From Streptomyces sp. NBC_00457 (GTDB lineage Bacteria; Actinomycetota; Actinomycetes; Streptomycetales; Streptomycetaceae), in assembly GCF_036014015.1 (NCBI RefSeq), contig NZ_CP107905.1:930001-994000 (forward strand): a stretch of DNA of 64,000 nt, given 5' to 3'. Numbering within the stretch: the stretch's first letter is position 1; the number at the start of each line of letters is the position of its first letter. The notes beneath the pieces are model-generated. The model was not told the DNA's origin and searched no databases. It saw nothing but the letters and a program-made list of their open reading frames with translations. Below are positions 34,054-42,764 of this stretch, one piece after another. The position numbers and the translations under genes were made by a program.

Positions 34054-34191
34054 TCCAGAGCAAGCGCGCCCCCTGTTCCGTACATCTCTCCCGGACCCCT
34101 AGGGGTGCTCTCCGGGGCGAACCAGGGCTTGCTCCTCATTCCCGGGCAGACCTCGCTCTTCTACGCTCCGTGGTAACAGAGGGGGGATTCC

Positions 34192-35166
34192 ATGAAGGCT
34201 GTGATCCAGGACCGGTACTGCTCGGCGGACGAGCTGGAGTTCAGGGAGGTCGACCGGCCGGTACCGAAGCCCGACCAGGTGCTCGTGCGGGTGCAGGCGG
34301 CGTCCGTCAACGCCAAGGACTGGCACATGATGCACGGCGACCCGAAGCTGATGCGCATCTCCATGGGGCTGCGCGCACCCAAGCTGAAGATCCGCGGCAA
34401 TGACTTCGCGGGCCGGGTCGAGGCCGTCGGCAGCGAGGTGAAGGGGCTGCATCCGGGCGACGAGGTGTTCGGCGAGACCGACGGGACGTTCGCCGAGTAC
34501 GCGTGCGCCCGCGCCGCGGCCGTGGCCCCGAAACCGCCCGGCCTCACCTTCGAGCAGGCCGCCGCGATACCGGTGGCGGGGTGCACCGCGCTCATGGGCC
34601 TGCGTGATGTGGCCCGCGTCCGGTCCGGGCAGACGATCCTGATCAACGGCGCGTCCGGCGGCGTCGGCACGTTCGCGGTGCAGCTCGCGAAGGAGTACGG
34701 CCTGGACGTCACCGCGGTGTGCCGGACCCGCAACGTGGACATGGTCCGCTCGCTCGGCGCGGACCATGTCGTCGACTACAGCCAGGAGGACTTCACCCGG
34801 AGCGGACGCCGGTACGACGTGGTGCTCGATCTGGTCGGCAACAAGTCGCTGAGCGAGTTCCGGAGCGTACTGACCCCGGCCGGCACGCTGGTGCTGTCCG
34901 GCGGCGGGACCTACGACGGTGGCACCTTCTTCGGGCCGATGAGTCTCTTCTTCCAGGCGCGGGCGGTCGGCAGGTTCGTATCGCACCGCGTGGTCGAGAT
35001 CTCGGCGGTGGTGACCACGGAGTATCTGACCGTCCTGGGCGAGCTGGCCGAGTCGGGAAAGGTGGTCCCGGTCATCGACCGCACGTATCCGTTCGCCGAG
35101 ATACCGGAGGCGATCCGGTACCTGGAGGTGGAGCACGCGCGCGCGAAGGTCGTCATCACGGTGTGA
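34192..35166 (+). CDS. Medium-chain NAD(P)-dependent alcohol dehydrogenase/quinone oxidoreductase
   Basis: A 324-residue MDR-superfamily enzyme: N-terminal GroES-like domain (residues ~1-120) and Rossmann domain with NADPH loop INGASGGVGTFAVQLAKEYG. The zinc-ligand pattern of classic alcohol dehydrogenases (GHE, Cys cluster) is absent, so it is a zinc-less quinone-oxidoreductase-like member. The ATG at 34192 follows AGAGGGGGG. It is divergent from the SDR with its operators and convergent with the cupin, 6 bp apart. Confidence 0.85.
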   Translation: MKAVIQDRYCSADELEFREVDRPVPKPDQVLVRVQAASVNAKDWHMMHGDPKLMRISMGLRAPKLKIRGNDFAGRVEAVGSEVKGLHPGDEVFGETDGTFAEYACARAAAVAPKPPGLTFEQAAAIPVAGCTALMGLRDVARVRSGQTILINGASGGVGTFAVQLAKEYGLDVTAVCRTRNVDMVRSLGADHVVDYSQEDFTRSGRRYDVVLDLVGNKSLSEFRSVLTPAGTLVLSGGGTYDGGTFFGPMSLFFQARAVGRFVSHRVVEISAVVTTEYLTVLGELAESGKVVPVIDRTYPFAEIPEAIRYLEVEHARAKVVITV

Positions 35167-35172
35167 GGGGTG

Positions 35173-35538
35173 CTACCCCTCCTTGGCCTTGGCGTATTCC
35201 TGTGCCATGCCTCCCGCGAAGTCGTACGCGATGACCGGCTCGTCGCCCACGACCCAGGCGTCGTGTCCCGGCGGGCACACGAAGACGTCGCCGGGTCCGA
35301 CCTCGCTCTCGGCGCCGTCGTCCATGCGGATGCGCAAACGGCCTTCGACGACATAGCCGTTGTGGTGGATCTGACAGCTTTCGGTCCCGGCTATCGGCGC
35401 TATGGACTCCGACCAGCGCCAGCCGGGCTCGAAGGTCGCCACCGCGAAGTCGAGTCCGGTCATGTGAACGGTTTCCAGATGGCCTCGGGGGAAGTCCCTC
35501 CGCTCGTCCGGCTTGTCGAGCGTCTTGATCTCGAGCAT
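35173..35538 (-). CDS. Small cupin-domain protein
   Basis: A 121-residue single-domain cupin. Motif 1 (IHHNGYVVEGRLRIRMDDG) and motif 2 (GDVFVCPPGHDAWVVGDEP) contain a His pair and a Glu consistent with metal binding. Function is unassigned; such proteins are dioxygenases, isomerases or sensors. The ATG at 35536-35538 has a strong AGGAGGAG site, immediately preceded by a GC-rich hairpin. Confidence 0.8.
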   Translation of the reverse strand: MLEIKTLDKPDERRDFPRGHLETVHMTGLDFAVATFEPGWRWSESIAPIAGTESCQIHHNGYVVEGRLRIRMDDGAESEVGPGDVFVCPPGHDAWVVGDEPVIAYDFAGGMAQEYAKAKEG

Positions 35539-35552
35539 GACGCTCCTCCTTT

Positions 35553-35573
35553 CCGGCCGCGCACTGCGGCCGG
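35553..35573 (-). terminator. GC-rich hairpin upstream of the cupin ribosome site
   Basis: CCGGCCGC-GCACT-GCGGCCGG forms perfect 8-bp arms. It lies after the threonine dehydratase stop and immediately before the cupin Shine-Dalgarno. It could terminate the dehydratase transcript or act as a structured 5' leader of the cupin mRNA. Confidence 0.5.
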
Positions 35574-35666
35574 GGCCGGTCTCCGTCTCCGGGCGGCCAC
35601 GAACGGCGCCGGCGGTGACCGTGCCCCATGCGTCCATCGTCCTCCCGGACGACCAAGACCACCACG

Positions 35667-36644
35667 TCAGCCGGCGCCGCCGCACAGCCGCGCGAAGCGC
35701 TCGGCATCGATGTTGCCGCCGGAGACGATCACACCGACCCGCCGCGGCAGGGCACCGGTCCGACCGTTGAGCAGGGCGGCCAGCGGCGTCGCGCCGCTGG
35801 GCTCCACGACGATCTTCAGCCGCTCGAAGGCGAACCGCATCGCGTCCCTGATGTCGTCGTCCCCGACCAGGGCGATCTCGTCGACCAGCCGTCGGTTCAC
35901 GGAGAAGGTGAGCTCTCCGGGTGTGTGCAGGGCCTGTCCGTCGGCGATGGTGCGGGGCACGGGGATCTCGATGCGCCGGTCCGCCTCCAGCGACCTCTTG
36001 GTGTCGTCCCCGGCCTCCGGCTCGACGCCGATCATCCGGATCGCCGGATACAGGCCCTTGGCGACCGTGGCACTGCCGGCCATCAGCCCGCCCCCGCCGA
36101 CCGGCGTGACGAGCGCGTCCAACTCACCCGCTTCTTCGAGGAGTTCCAGGGCGGCGGTGCCCTGCCCGGCGATGACATGCGGATGCTCGTACGGCGGGAT
36201 GAGCGCGAGGCCCCGCTCGGCGGCCAGGGCCTCACCGATGGCGATGCGGTCGCCGGTGTAGCGGTCGTACGTCACGATCTCGGCGCCGTATCCGGCGGTG
36301 GCGTCCATCTTGGAGCGCGGGGCGTCCTCCGGCATGAGGATCACGGCGGTGGTGCCGAGTTCACGGGCGGCCAGAGCGACGGCCTGGGCGTGGTTGCCGG
36401 AGGAGTAGGCGGCGATGCCCCGGGCCAGCTGCTCCGGTCTCAGCCGGGAGGCCGCGTTGTAGGCGCCGCGGAACTTGAAGGCGCCCACACGCTGGAAGTT
36501 CTCGCACTTGAGGAACACCTTGGCGCCGACGAGTGCGTCCAGCGTCCGTGAACGCAGCACCGGGGTGCGGTGCGCGACGCCCTTGAGCCGGGCGGCGGCG
36601 TCACGGACGTCATCGAGGGTGACCGGCGGGGTCGTGGTAGTCAC
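35667..36644 (-). CDS. Threonine/serine dehydratase (PLP-dependent)
   Basis: A 325-residue fold-type II PLP enzyme. The Schiff-base lysine is in VGAFKFRGAYNA, the substrate loop is AYSSGNHAQAVA and the phosphate loop is TPVGGGGLMAGS. It lacks the C-terminal ACT regulatory domain of biosynthetic IlvA, so it is the catabolic threonine ammonia-lyase or serine racemase type. The GTG start at 36642-36644 has GGAGG 6 bases upstream. Two near-identical operator-like repeats lie in its promoter. Confidence 0.9.
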   Translation of the reverse strand: MTTTTPPVTLDDVRDAAARLKGVAHRTPVLRSRTLDALVGAKVFLKCENFQRVGAFKFRGAYNAASRLRPEQLARGIAAYSSGNHAQAVALAARELGTTAVILMPEDAPRSKMDATAGYGAEIVTYDRYTGDRIAIGEALAAERGLALIPPYEHPHVIAGQGTAALELLEEAGELDALVTPVGGGGLMAGSATVAKGLYPAIRMIGVEPEAGDDTKRSLEADRRIEIPVPRTIADGQALHTPGELTFSVNRRLVDEIALVGDDDIRDAMRFAFERLKIVVEPSGATPLAALLNGRTGALPRRVGVIVSGGNIDAERFARLCGGAG

Positions 36645-36696
36645 GCGTGTCCTCCATCGGCGTCGGGGTGGCCTCGGGCTCGATTCACACCTCTAG

Positions 36697-36732
36697 ACTA
36701 ACAGTCCAGATCCTGTACTGACAGTCCAGATT
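36697..36732. promoter_or_regulatory. Two direct repeats 20 bp apart before the dehydratase gene
   Basis: ACAGTCCAGA occurs at 36701-36710 and again at 36721-36730, exactly two helical turns apart. Each is embedded in a small palindrome (GACTAACAGTC and ACTGACAGT). This is typical of cooperative regulator binding; the regulator is unknown. Confidence 0.55.
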
Positions 36733-36755
36733 CCCGACGCCCGCCGGCGAAGCCC

Positions 36756-38156
36756 TCAGTACCCGACGTGGAATGTGGCGTCCTGCCGCTCCGCGGCGGT
36801 CGAGACGGGATCGATCCGCAGGGCGTAGTCGGCGTGCCTGATGTACCGGGTCGGGTTGTTGTACGAGCGGAACGACGACCAGGAGGAGTCGGCGAGCCCC
36901 GCCGTCCGGTAGAAGGTGGCGTCGGCGGCGAACGTGGACGTGCCGTCGTTCTCGTCCAGCCTCAGGTTGTAGCTGTAGTGGCGCAGATAGCGGGCCGGGT
37001 AGTTGACCGACTGGAAGGAGACCCCCGCCGAGTCGGCGAGGCCCGGCACGAGCTTCCACTGCGAGTCGGGAAACGGGTCGAAGGGGTATGCGTCGATCCG
37101 GCCCACGTAACCGCTGTGCCGGACGTAACGGCCCGGGTAGTTGTACGACTTCAGCCGGTTCCAGGCCGGGGCGCCCCAGGCGGACACCAGATTGCCGTAC
37201 TGGGCCGAGGTGATCGACTGTATGCCGCAATGCTTGGAGTTGAGCGGCTGCGTGTAGAGGCGCTGGTCGAGCGCGGTCCAGGTGCCGGCCGCGAGGTTCG
37301 TGGTCTGCCAGGCGTAGAAGACGCCGTTCGGCGTGTAGGTGTCGCCCCAGAGGTACCAGGTGTTCGAGGTCAGGGACTTCACCACGGTCGGGGCCTCGGT
37401 GCCGCCGTGTGCGGCGGGCGTACTGAAGACCGTGAAGCTGCCCGGGTTCAGCGAGGTGGATCTCGCGCCGACGAGGGTCTGGTCCCGTTTGAAGTACAGG
37501 TAGTTGACGCCGTTCACCCCCACGGTCAGATTGCCGTCGATGACGTCGTAACCGGGGTCGAAGAACACCTGCGGGTTCTCGGTCGTCCGGAAGTCGGTGG
37601 TGTAGCTCACCATGATCACGTTGTGGCCGCTGCTGTTCACCGACGAGTAGAGGATCCCGTACCGGCCGCGCCCGGCGTCCCAGAAAGCTTCCGGTGCCCA
37701 GCTGTGCGTGTTCGTCATGTCGTGCAGCTTCAGCAGCCGGTAGCCGGTGAAGGTGCGCAGGTCGGCCGAGTCCCAGACGTGGATGTACACGCTGTTGCGG
37801 GACCAGTCGGTGCCCTTCAGGTCCGTCGTCAGCACGACGAAGGTGCCGTCCTGCTTCCGCAGGATGAACGGGTCCCGCAGCCCGCCCGCGCCGGCCGTCG
37901 GCGTGACCACGGGCTTGTTCTGGTTCAGCGGCATCCACCGCAGCCCGTCGGTGCTGACGGCCAGATGCAGGCCGTAGTCGGCCTCCAGCATGGTCGTGGA
38001 CTCGGTGAAGTAGCACATGACATACGCCGAGTCGGCCGCGTGGGCCGATCCCGCCCCGAGGGCCAGCGAGCCGGTCACCACCAGCGGCACGGTGGCGGCC
38101 ATACCGAGCACCTGACGGCGTGAGGGGCGGGGGCCGGGCTGGGCACTGCTGCTCAT
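36756..38156 (-). CDS. Secreted GH43 glycosidase with CBM42 (exo-alpha-1,5-L-arabinofuranosidase candidate)
   Basis: A 466-residue protein. A Tat-type signal (PSRRQVLGMAATVPLVV..AHA, first ~40 residues) is followed by a five-bladed GH43 catalytic domain (~45-325; LRDPFIL, HSWAPEAFW and GGTEAPTVV hold candidate acidic residues). The C-terminus is an AbfB/CBM42 trefoil of three repeats (YNYPGRYVRH, VNYPARYLRH, YNNPTRYIRH) that binds arabinofuranose side chains. Overall layout and motifs resemble the GH43 subfamily 26 exo-arabinofuranosidase of S. avermitilis. It would release arabinose from plant polymers outside the cell. Start ATG at 38154-38156. Confidence 0.83.
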   Translation of the reverse strand: MSSSAQPGPRPSRRQVLGMAATVPLVVTGSLALGAGSAHAADSAYVMCYFTESTTMLEADYGLHLAVSTDGLRWMPLNQNKPVVTPTAGAGGLRDPFILRKQDGTFVVLTTDLKGTDWSRNSVYIHVWDSADLRTFTGYRLLKLHDMTNTHSWAPEAFWDAGRGRYGILYSSVNSSGHNVIMVSYTTDFRTTENPQVFFDPGYDVIDGNLTVGVNGVNYLYFKRDQTLVGARSTSLNPGSFTVFSTPAAHGGTEAPTVVKSLTSNTWYLWGDTYTPNGVFYAWQTTNLAAGTWTALDQRLYTQPLNSKHCGIQSITSAQYGNLVSAWGAPAWNRLKSYNYPGRYVRHSGYVGRIDAYPFDPFPDSQWKLVPGLADSAGVSFQSVNYPARYLRHYSYNLRLDENDGTSTFAADATFYRTAGLADSSWSSFRSYNNPTRYIRHADYALRIDPVSTAAERQDATFHVGY

Positions 38157-38491
38157 CTACCCTCCAAGAGGTCATCGACTTCCGAGATTTCGAACACAGT
38201 TCGGGGAATCGATCAGAAGGTAGAGGCGTGGTGACAGGGGGTCAATTGTTCTGTCAGGCCTTGTTGATTCCTGTGAGAACAGCCATGACAGCCGGGTCGG
38301 CCGGGGACGGTCGCGTCAGGACACCCTGCCCTGCGGCTTCGACAGCAGCCCAGAGGTGGAGGAGTCCGGGTTCGCCACGCAGACAAGCCCATCCGGCGGT
38401 TGACGGATACCAAGCGCGACATCGGCAACCTGCCGCAGCCGACCTGAGCCACATCACCAGAACCGTGCCTGACCGGTATCACGAATACAAG
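38157..38491. other. 335-bp intergenic region without a gene
   Basis: No coding region is convincing. The left part presumably contains the GH43 promoter. A 35-bp stretch beginning at 38316 resembles the last codons of the pirin gene at 60865 (about 29 of 35 bases), including the in-frame stop position. It may be a degenerate remnant. Nothing else was recognised. Confidence 0.4.
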
Positions 38492-39778
38492 TCAGTAGCG
38501 AGGTTCCTGAGTGGTGGTGACCGCCTTCGTGAGCTTCCCGGCGAGGTCACCTTTCCTCGCCACCGAGACGTGTGCGAGGTCGAGCCAGCGGGCGAGCAGT
38601 CGTAGCTCGTCCGCCAGCTCCGGCGCCACCGCGCCTGGATCAGCCCCCGGCTCGGCGAACGCGCCGAGCACCCGCAGGACCCCCGCACCGCGGTCGCTCT
38701 TGACATCGATCCGTGCCACAAGACCGTCGCCGAGGAGGAACGGAAGCACGTAGTAACCGTGAACCCGCTTGGCCGCCGGAGTGTAGAGCTCGATCCGGTG
38801 GCGGAAGCCGAAGATCCGTTCGGTGCGTGACCGCGACCAGACCAGCGAGTCGAAGGGCGCCAGCAGGGCGCGCGCTTCGCGCACGAGCGTTGGAAGCCGT
38901 CCCGCCGTGACGTAGGCAGGGGCGTTCCACCCCTCGACGCGGGCCGGGTTGAGGAGGCCGGCCTCGACCAGTTCGGCCAGGCGCGCCTTGGACTCCTTCC
39001 GCGGCAGGCGGAAGTAGTCGCCGAGATCGGGCTCGGTCGCGACGCCGAGGCGTGCCGCTGCGATCAGTAGCAGCTGCCGCTGCGCCTCGTCTTCGGGTGG
39101 CGTCGGGGCGTCGAGGACGGCCTCCGGCAACACCCGCTCGGGAAGGTCGTAACGGCGCTCGAAGCGGACACGGTGGTCGACGCAGACGAGGCCGGCGAAG
39201 AAGAGGTAGTCGAGCGCGATCTTGGCCTCGCTCCAGTTGTACCAGGGGTTTTTGGGCTTGCGCACCGGAGCGGCGAGCTCGGCGGCACGGATCGGCCCCC
39301 GCTCGCGCACAGTGCGCAGAACCGACTGGAGCAGCTCGGGCTTCTCCGCGGCCAGGAGGCGGGCCGGTTTCTCGGTGAGCTTTTCCGCCCGCGCCATCCG
39401 CCAGCGCAGCAGCGGCTGCGTTTCGACCGGCAGCAGCGAAGCTTCGTGTCCCCAGTACTCGAACAGGCTGCGGTCCTCGCGGCCGGCTCGCGCGGGTCCG
39501 GCGTCGTCAGCATGCGAGGCCAGGCGGTCGAGGATGGTCTGCGAGTAGGGGCCGAGCCGGGAGAAGAGCGGCATGTAATGAGCGCGGCAGAGGACGTTGA
39601 CCGAGTCCAGCTGCAGCAGGCCGACGTCGTCGATCCCACGCCGCAGGCGTCGGGCGTCGACCCGACCGTTCGGCCGCGGTCGGCCCAGGCCCTGCGCCAC
39701 GAGTGCGACACCCCGCGCCTCCGCCGTACTCAGCTCGATCTCGGCGCCGACGCCCACCGTCCTTGTTCTGGCGCTCAC
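38492..39778 (-). CDS. AlkX/YcaQ-type DNA glycosylase (HTH_42 winged-helix family)
   Basis: A 428-residue protein of the AlkZ/YcaQ superfamily (PF06224), built from tandem winged helices. The catalytic loop is LLQLDSVNVLCRAHYMPLF, with a Q-hydrophobic-D motif (QLD). As I recall the family, QxD marks the AlkX/YcaQ subgroup that unhooks DNA interstrand crosslinks, while QxQ marks AlkZ resistance enzymes. It is thus a likely repair glycosylase for alkylated or crosslinked bases. The GTG start at 39776-39778 follows AAGGGGCG. No DNA-damaging metabolite cluster is visible next to it. Confidence 0.8.
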   Translation of the reverse strand: MSARTRTVGVGAEIELSTAEARGVALVAQGLGRPRPNGRVDARRLRRGIDDVGLLQLDSVNVLCRAHYMPLFSRLGPYSQTILDRLASHADDAGPARAGREDRSLFEYWGHEASLLPVETQPLLRWRMARAEKLTEKPARLLAAEKPELLQSVLRTVRERGPIRAAELAAPVRKPKNPWYNWSEAKIALDYLFFAGLVCVDHRVRFERRYDLPERVLPEAVLDAPTPPEDEAQRQLLLIAAARLGVATEPDLGDYFRLPRKESKARLAELVEAGLLNPARVEGWNAPAYVTAGRLPTLVREARALLAPFDSLVWSRSRTERIFGFRHRIELYTPAAKRVHGYYVLPFLLGDGLVARIDVKSDRGAGVLRVLGAFAEPGADPGAVAPELADELRLLARWLDLAHVSVARKGDLAGKLTKAVTTTQEPRY

Positions 39779-39913
39779 TTTGATCGCCCCTTACCTTTCG
39801 ATGGCACCGGAGGAGACGCATACCGGTCTTCGTACACAATTCGAGTCGGACGTGGACAGCCGTACCCTCCAATTCGGCTGGGCCGGGCGGAGCGCACTTG
39901 CCGACGAGCGCTG

Positions 39914-42679
39914 TCAATCGCCGGAATCGGTTTCACTCAGCTTGCGCCCGATCTGCTTCCGGGACGTGATGTCGAGCTTGCGGAACACCCTGCTCAAATG
40001 GAACTCGATGGTCGAGGTGGTGACGAACAGCTGGGTGGCGATCTCCGCGTTGGTCGACCCCGACGCGGCCAGTCTCGCCACATGACGTTCCTGCGGGGTG
40101 AGGTCGAACTGGGTGTCGACCGTTCGTTTGCGTGCCGTCTCCCCGGTGGCCAGCAGCTCCACCCTCGCTCGCTCGGCGAAAGGCGCGGCGCCCCAGGACT
40201 CGAACGACTCGTACGCGGCCCGCAGCTGGACCCTGGCATCGGCACGGCGCCTGCGCCGGCGGAGCCACTCGCCGAACAGCAGGCGCGACCATGCCAGCTC
40301 CACGGCCACCGGCACCTTCCCGAGCTGCGAGATCGATTCCTGATACAGCTGCTCGGCTCCGTCATCGTCGGTCATCAGGGCCCGGCAGCGTGCGAGCAGC
40401 CCCAACGCCCATGGGGTTCCGGCCACCGGAGCGCGTTCCTCCATGCGCTCCATGGCCATGGCGGCGGCCTTCCGGTCGCCGGCCCGCAGCCCGGCCTCGA
40501 CCATTCCGGCGACGTTGACATCGCCGAGGGCCAACGGGTGGTCGGTGAACACCGTGAGCAGGGCGTCGAGTGCCTCCCGATACCGCCCGCGACCGATCTC
40601 GAAGATGCTCAGGGCCTGGCCGATCCACCGATGCAGCTCGATCCCCATGGTCTCGGACATGGCGCGCATCGTCGCGACCGCGGCCCGCAACTCGGCTTCC
40701 CGACCGCTCCAGGCGTACAGCAGGGCCTTGTGGAAATCTCCCGGCCCGCTGTATCCGGTCGCGGCCATGTAGTCGTACGCCTCGATGTAGCAGCTCTCGG
40801 CCGCGGCGAACCGACCGGCCCAGATCTCCACCGTGGCGAGGGCGATCAACGCCGTACTGAGCCCGTAGAGCGCTCCCCGACCGCGGTCCGCCGTCACCAG
40901 TTTCCGGAGGATCTCCCGCTTGGCTTCGATGTCCCACAACTCGTCGCCCGCCAAGCTGACCATGACGCTGAACGCATTCTGCTCCTGGAGGTCGTCGGCG
41001 GTGCGCAACCGGGCCAGGGCCGCAGCCAGGGCCGGGGCTCCCGCGGCGTAGCCGTAGGCGACCGAGCGCGCCAGTGCCGCCATCAGCGGATCGGGGCTCC
41101 AGGCCGGCAACGCCGGTTCGCGCCAGGCGTCGGCGGTGGCCTTGGCGACCTCGCGGGTTGTCGTCCTGGTGATCGTCCGGTCGCCGATGATCGCGGCGTA
41201 CGTCGCCTCGCGCAGCAGTTCCCAGCTTGCCATGGGATCGGTTGAGCCTATCTCGGCCACCGCGTCCAGCAGCATCGCGGGCACCTCGCGGGGGCGGGCG
41301 TGGAACATCTCTACGGACGCCCGCAGCCGTGTCGCGTGTGCCCGGTTGACCGGCCCGGTCAGGTCGGGAGTGGCGAGATCGAGCAGCGCCTGGACAGCCG
41401 GCACATTGCCGGAGGTGAGGTGTGCCGCCGCCGCGTGGAGATATCGCTCGGCCCGCTTGCCCGGATGCGCGGTCATCTCCGCCGCCCGGGTGAGGACCAA
41501 GGCCTGCTCGGAGTATCCGCCACGCGCTTGGGCTCGTTCGGAGGCGGCTTCGAGCTGCGCGGCAACGCTGTCGTCCGGTCCGTCGGTCGCCTCGGCCAGG
41601 TGCCACGCCCGGCGCTCAGGGACGCTCGTGGCGGCGAGTGCCGCCTGGACACTGCGTCGCGCTTCGGCGGACGCGGCCGAGTGGACCGCCGACCGGATCA
41701 GCGGGTGGCGGAATTCGGCGACGATCCCGCGGTTCAGTATCCCCGCGGCGACCGCGGGCGTGGCAGAGCGGATGGACAGCCCCAGGACGCCGGCGGCGCG
41801 CCACAGCGCCGTCCGGTCGTCCGTCGGTGTCGCGGCCATGAGCAGCAGCAGGGTCTGGGTGTCGGCGGGCAGCAGCGCCGCCGCCTGCCGGAAGTGTTCT
41901 TCCAGCTGCCGGTTCACCGGCAGCGGCTCGGGCAGTGGTGTGACCCCGGCCAGCTGTTCCGGGCCCAGGTTCACCGCCAGTTCCCGGATCGCGAGCGGGT
42001 TGCCTCCGGTGCCGGCCACGAGCCGCTCGGCGACCGCCTCGTCGAGGTGTCCGGTCACGCCGTTGGTCAGCAGGGCCCTGGCTTCCACGTCCGGGAGTCC
42101 TTCCAACCGGAGTGCGGGAAGCGCGCCGAACACGTCGTGGTCGCCGGTCCCGTCGCGTCCTGCGGCCAGCAGCCCCAGGGAGTCCGCGTACAGGCGCCGG
42201 CCCACGAATGCCAGGGTTTCCGCCGACTCGCGGTCCAGCCACTGCACGTCGTCGACCAGGCAGAGCATCGGCGCCGCCGTGGCCGCGTCCGAGAGCAGCG
42301 TCAATGCGGCCAACCCGACCAGATGGCGGTCGGACGGCGAAGCATCGGTCAGCCCGAACGCGGCGTTCAGGGCGTCACGCTGCCGCTGCGGCAGGGCTGA
42401 CAGCCGACCGAGGTAGGGCAGCAGGAGCCGATGCAGGGCTCCGTAGCCCAGTCGTGTCTCGGCCTCCACACCGACCAGCCTGACGATTGTCAGCTCCTGG
42501 GCGGACGTGGCGGCGTACTCCAGAAGCCGGGTTTTACCGACTCCCGCGTCGCCGGTGAACACCAGGACTCCACTGAAGCCGTCACGGACCGATTCCAGCA
42601 GCCTTCCGATCGCCTCACGCTCCGCGTACCGACCGACCATCGTCGGTTCCGCCGCACGGTGAACCCCGGACCACACCAT
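39914..42679 (-). CDS. LAL-type LuxR regulator
   Basis: A 921-residue large ATP-binding regulator. The N-terminal AAA/STAND ATPase has Walker A GDAGVGKTR and Walker B MLCLVDDVQWLD. A long TPR-like helical middle follows. The C-terminal LuxR helix-turn-helix is LTPQERHVARLAASGSTNAE, then FVTTSTIEFHLSRVF, in the last ~65 residues. Such MalT/LAL proteins activate transcription after binding ATP and an inducer. The ATG at 42677-42679 follows a GAGGGGGA site. It is encoded 85 bp downstream of a second LAL gene on the same strand, at the end of the hydrolase gene run. Confidence 0.88.
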   Translation of the reverse strand: MVWSGVHRAAEPTMVGRYAEREAIGRLLESVRDGFSGVLVFTGDAGVGKTRLLEYAATSAQELTIVRLVGVEAETRLGYGALHRLLLPYLGRLSALPQRQRDALNAAFGLTDASPSDRHLVGLAALTLLSDAATAAPMLCLVDDVQWLDRESAETLAFVGRRLYADSLGLLAAGRDGTGDHDVFGALPALRLEGLPDVEARALLTNGVTGHLDEAVAERLVAGTGGNPLAIRELAVNLGPEQLAGVTPLPEPLPVNRQLEEHFRQAAALLPADTQTLLLLMAATPTDDRTALWRAAGVLGLSIRSATPAVAAGILNRGIVAEFRHPLIRSAVHSAASAEARRSVQAALAATSVPERRAWHLAEATDGPDDSVAAQLEAASERAQARGGYSEQALVLTRAAEMTAHPGKRAERYLHAAAAHLTSGNVPAVQALLDLATPDLTGPVNRAHATRLRASVEMFHARPREVPAMLLDAVAEIGSTDPMASWELLREATYAAIIGDRTITRTTTREVAKATADAWREPALPAWSPDPLMAALARSVAYGYAAGAPALAAALARLRTADDLQEQNAFSVMVSLAGDELWDIEAKREILRKLVTADRGRGALYGLSTALIALATVEIWAGRFAAAESCYIEAYDYMAATGYSGPGDFHKALLYAWSGREAELRAAVATMRAMSETMGIELHRWIGQALSIFEIGRGRYREALDALLTVFTDHPLALGDVNVAGMVEAGLRAGDRKAAAMAMERMEERAPVAGTPWALGLLARCRALMTDDDGAEQLYQESISQLGKVPVAVELAWSRLLFGEWLRRRRRRADARVQLRAAYESFESWGAAPFAERARVELLATGETARKRTVDTQFDLTPQERHVARLAASGSTNAEIATQLFVTTSTIEFHLSRVFRKLDITSRKQIGRKLSETDSGD

Positions 42680-42764
42680 GGGATCCCCCTCCCCTCGCGA
42701 TGCTCCGCCCGGTTCAGACGCTAGGCGCACCGCACCAGGCCGAGCGAGCGTCACATGACGGTGC

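Noticed and set aside
36685..38175. 496-codon minus-strand frame overlapping the GH43 gene
   Set aside because: Same strand but other frame, His/Arg-rich and without domains. The 36756-38156 frame has the GH43 and CBM42 motifs and an export signal.
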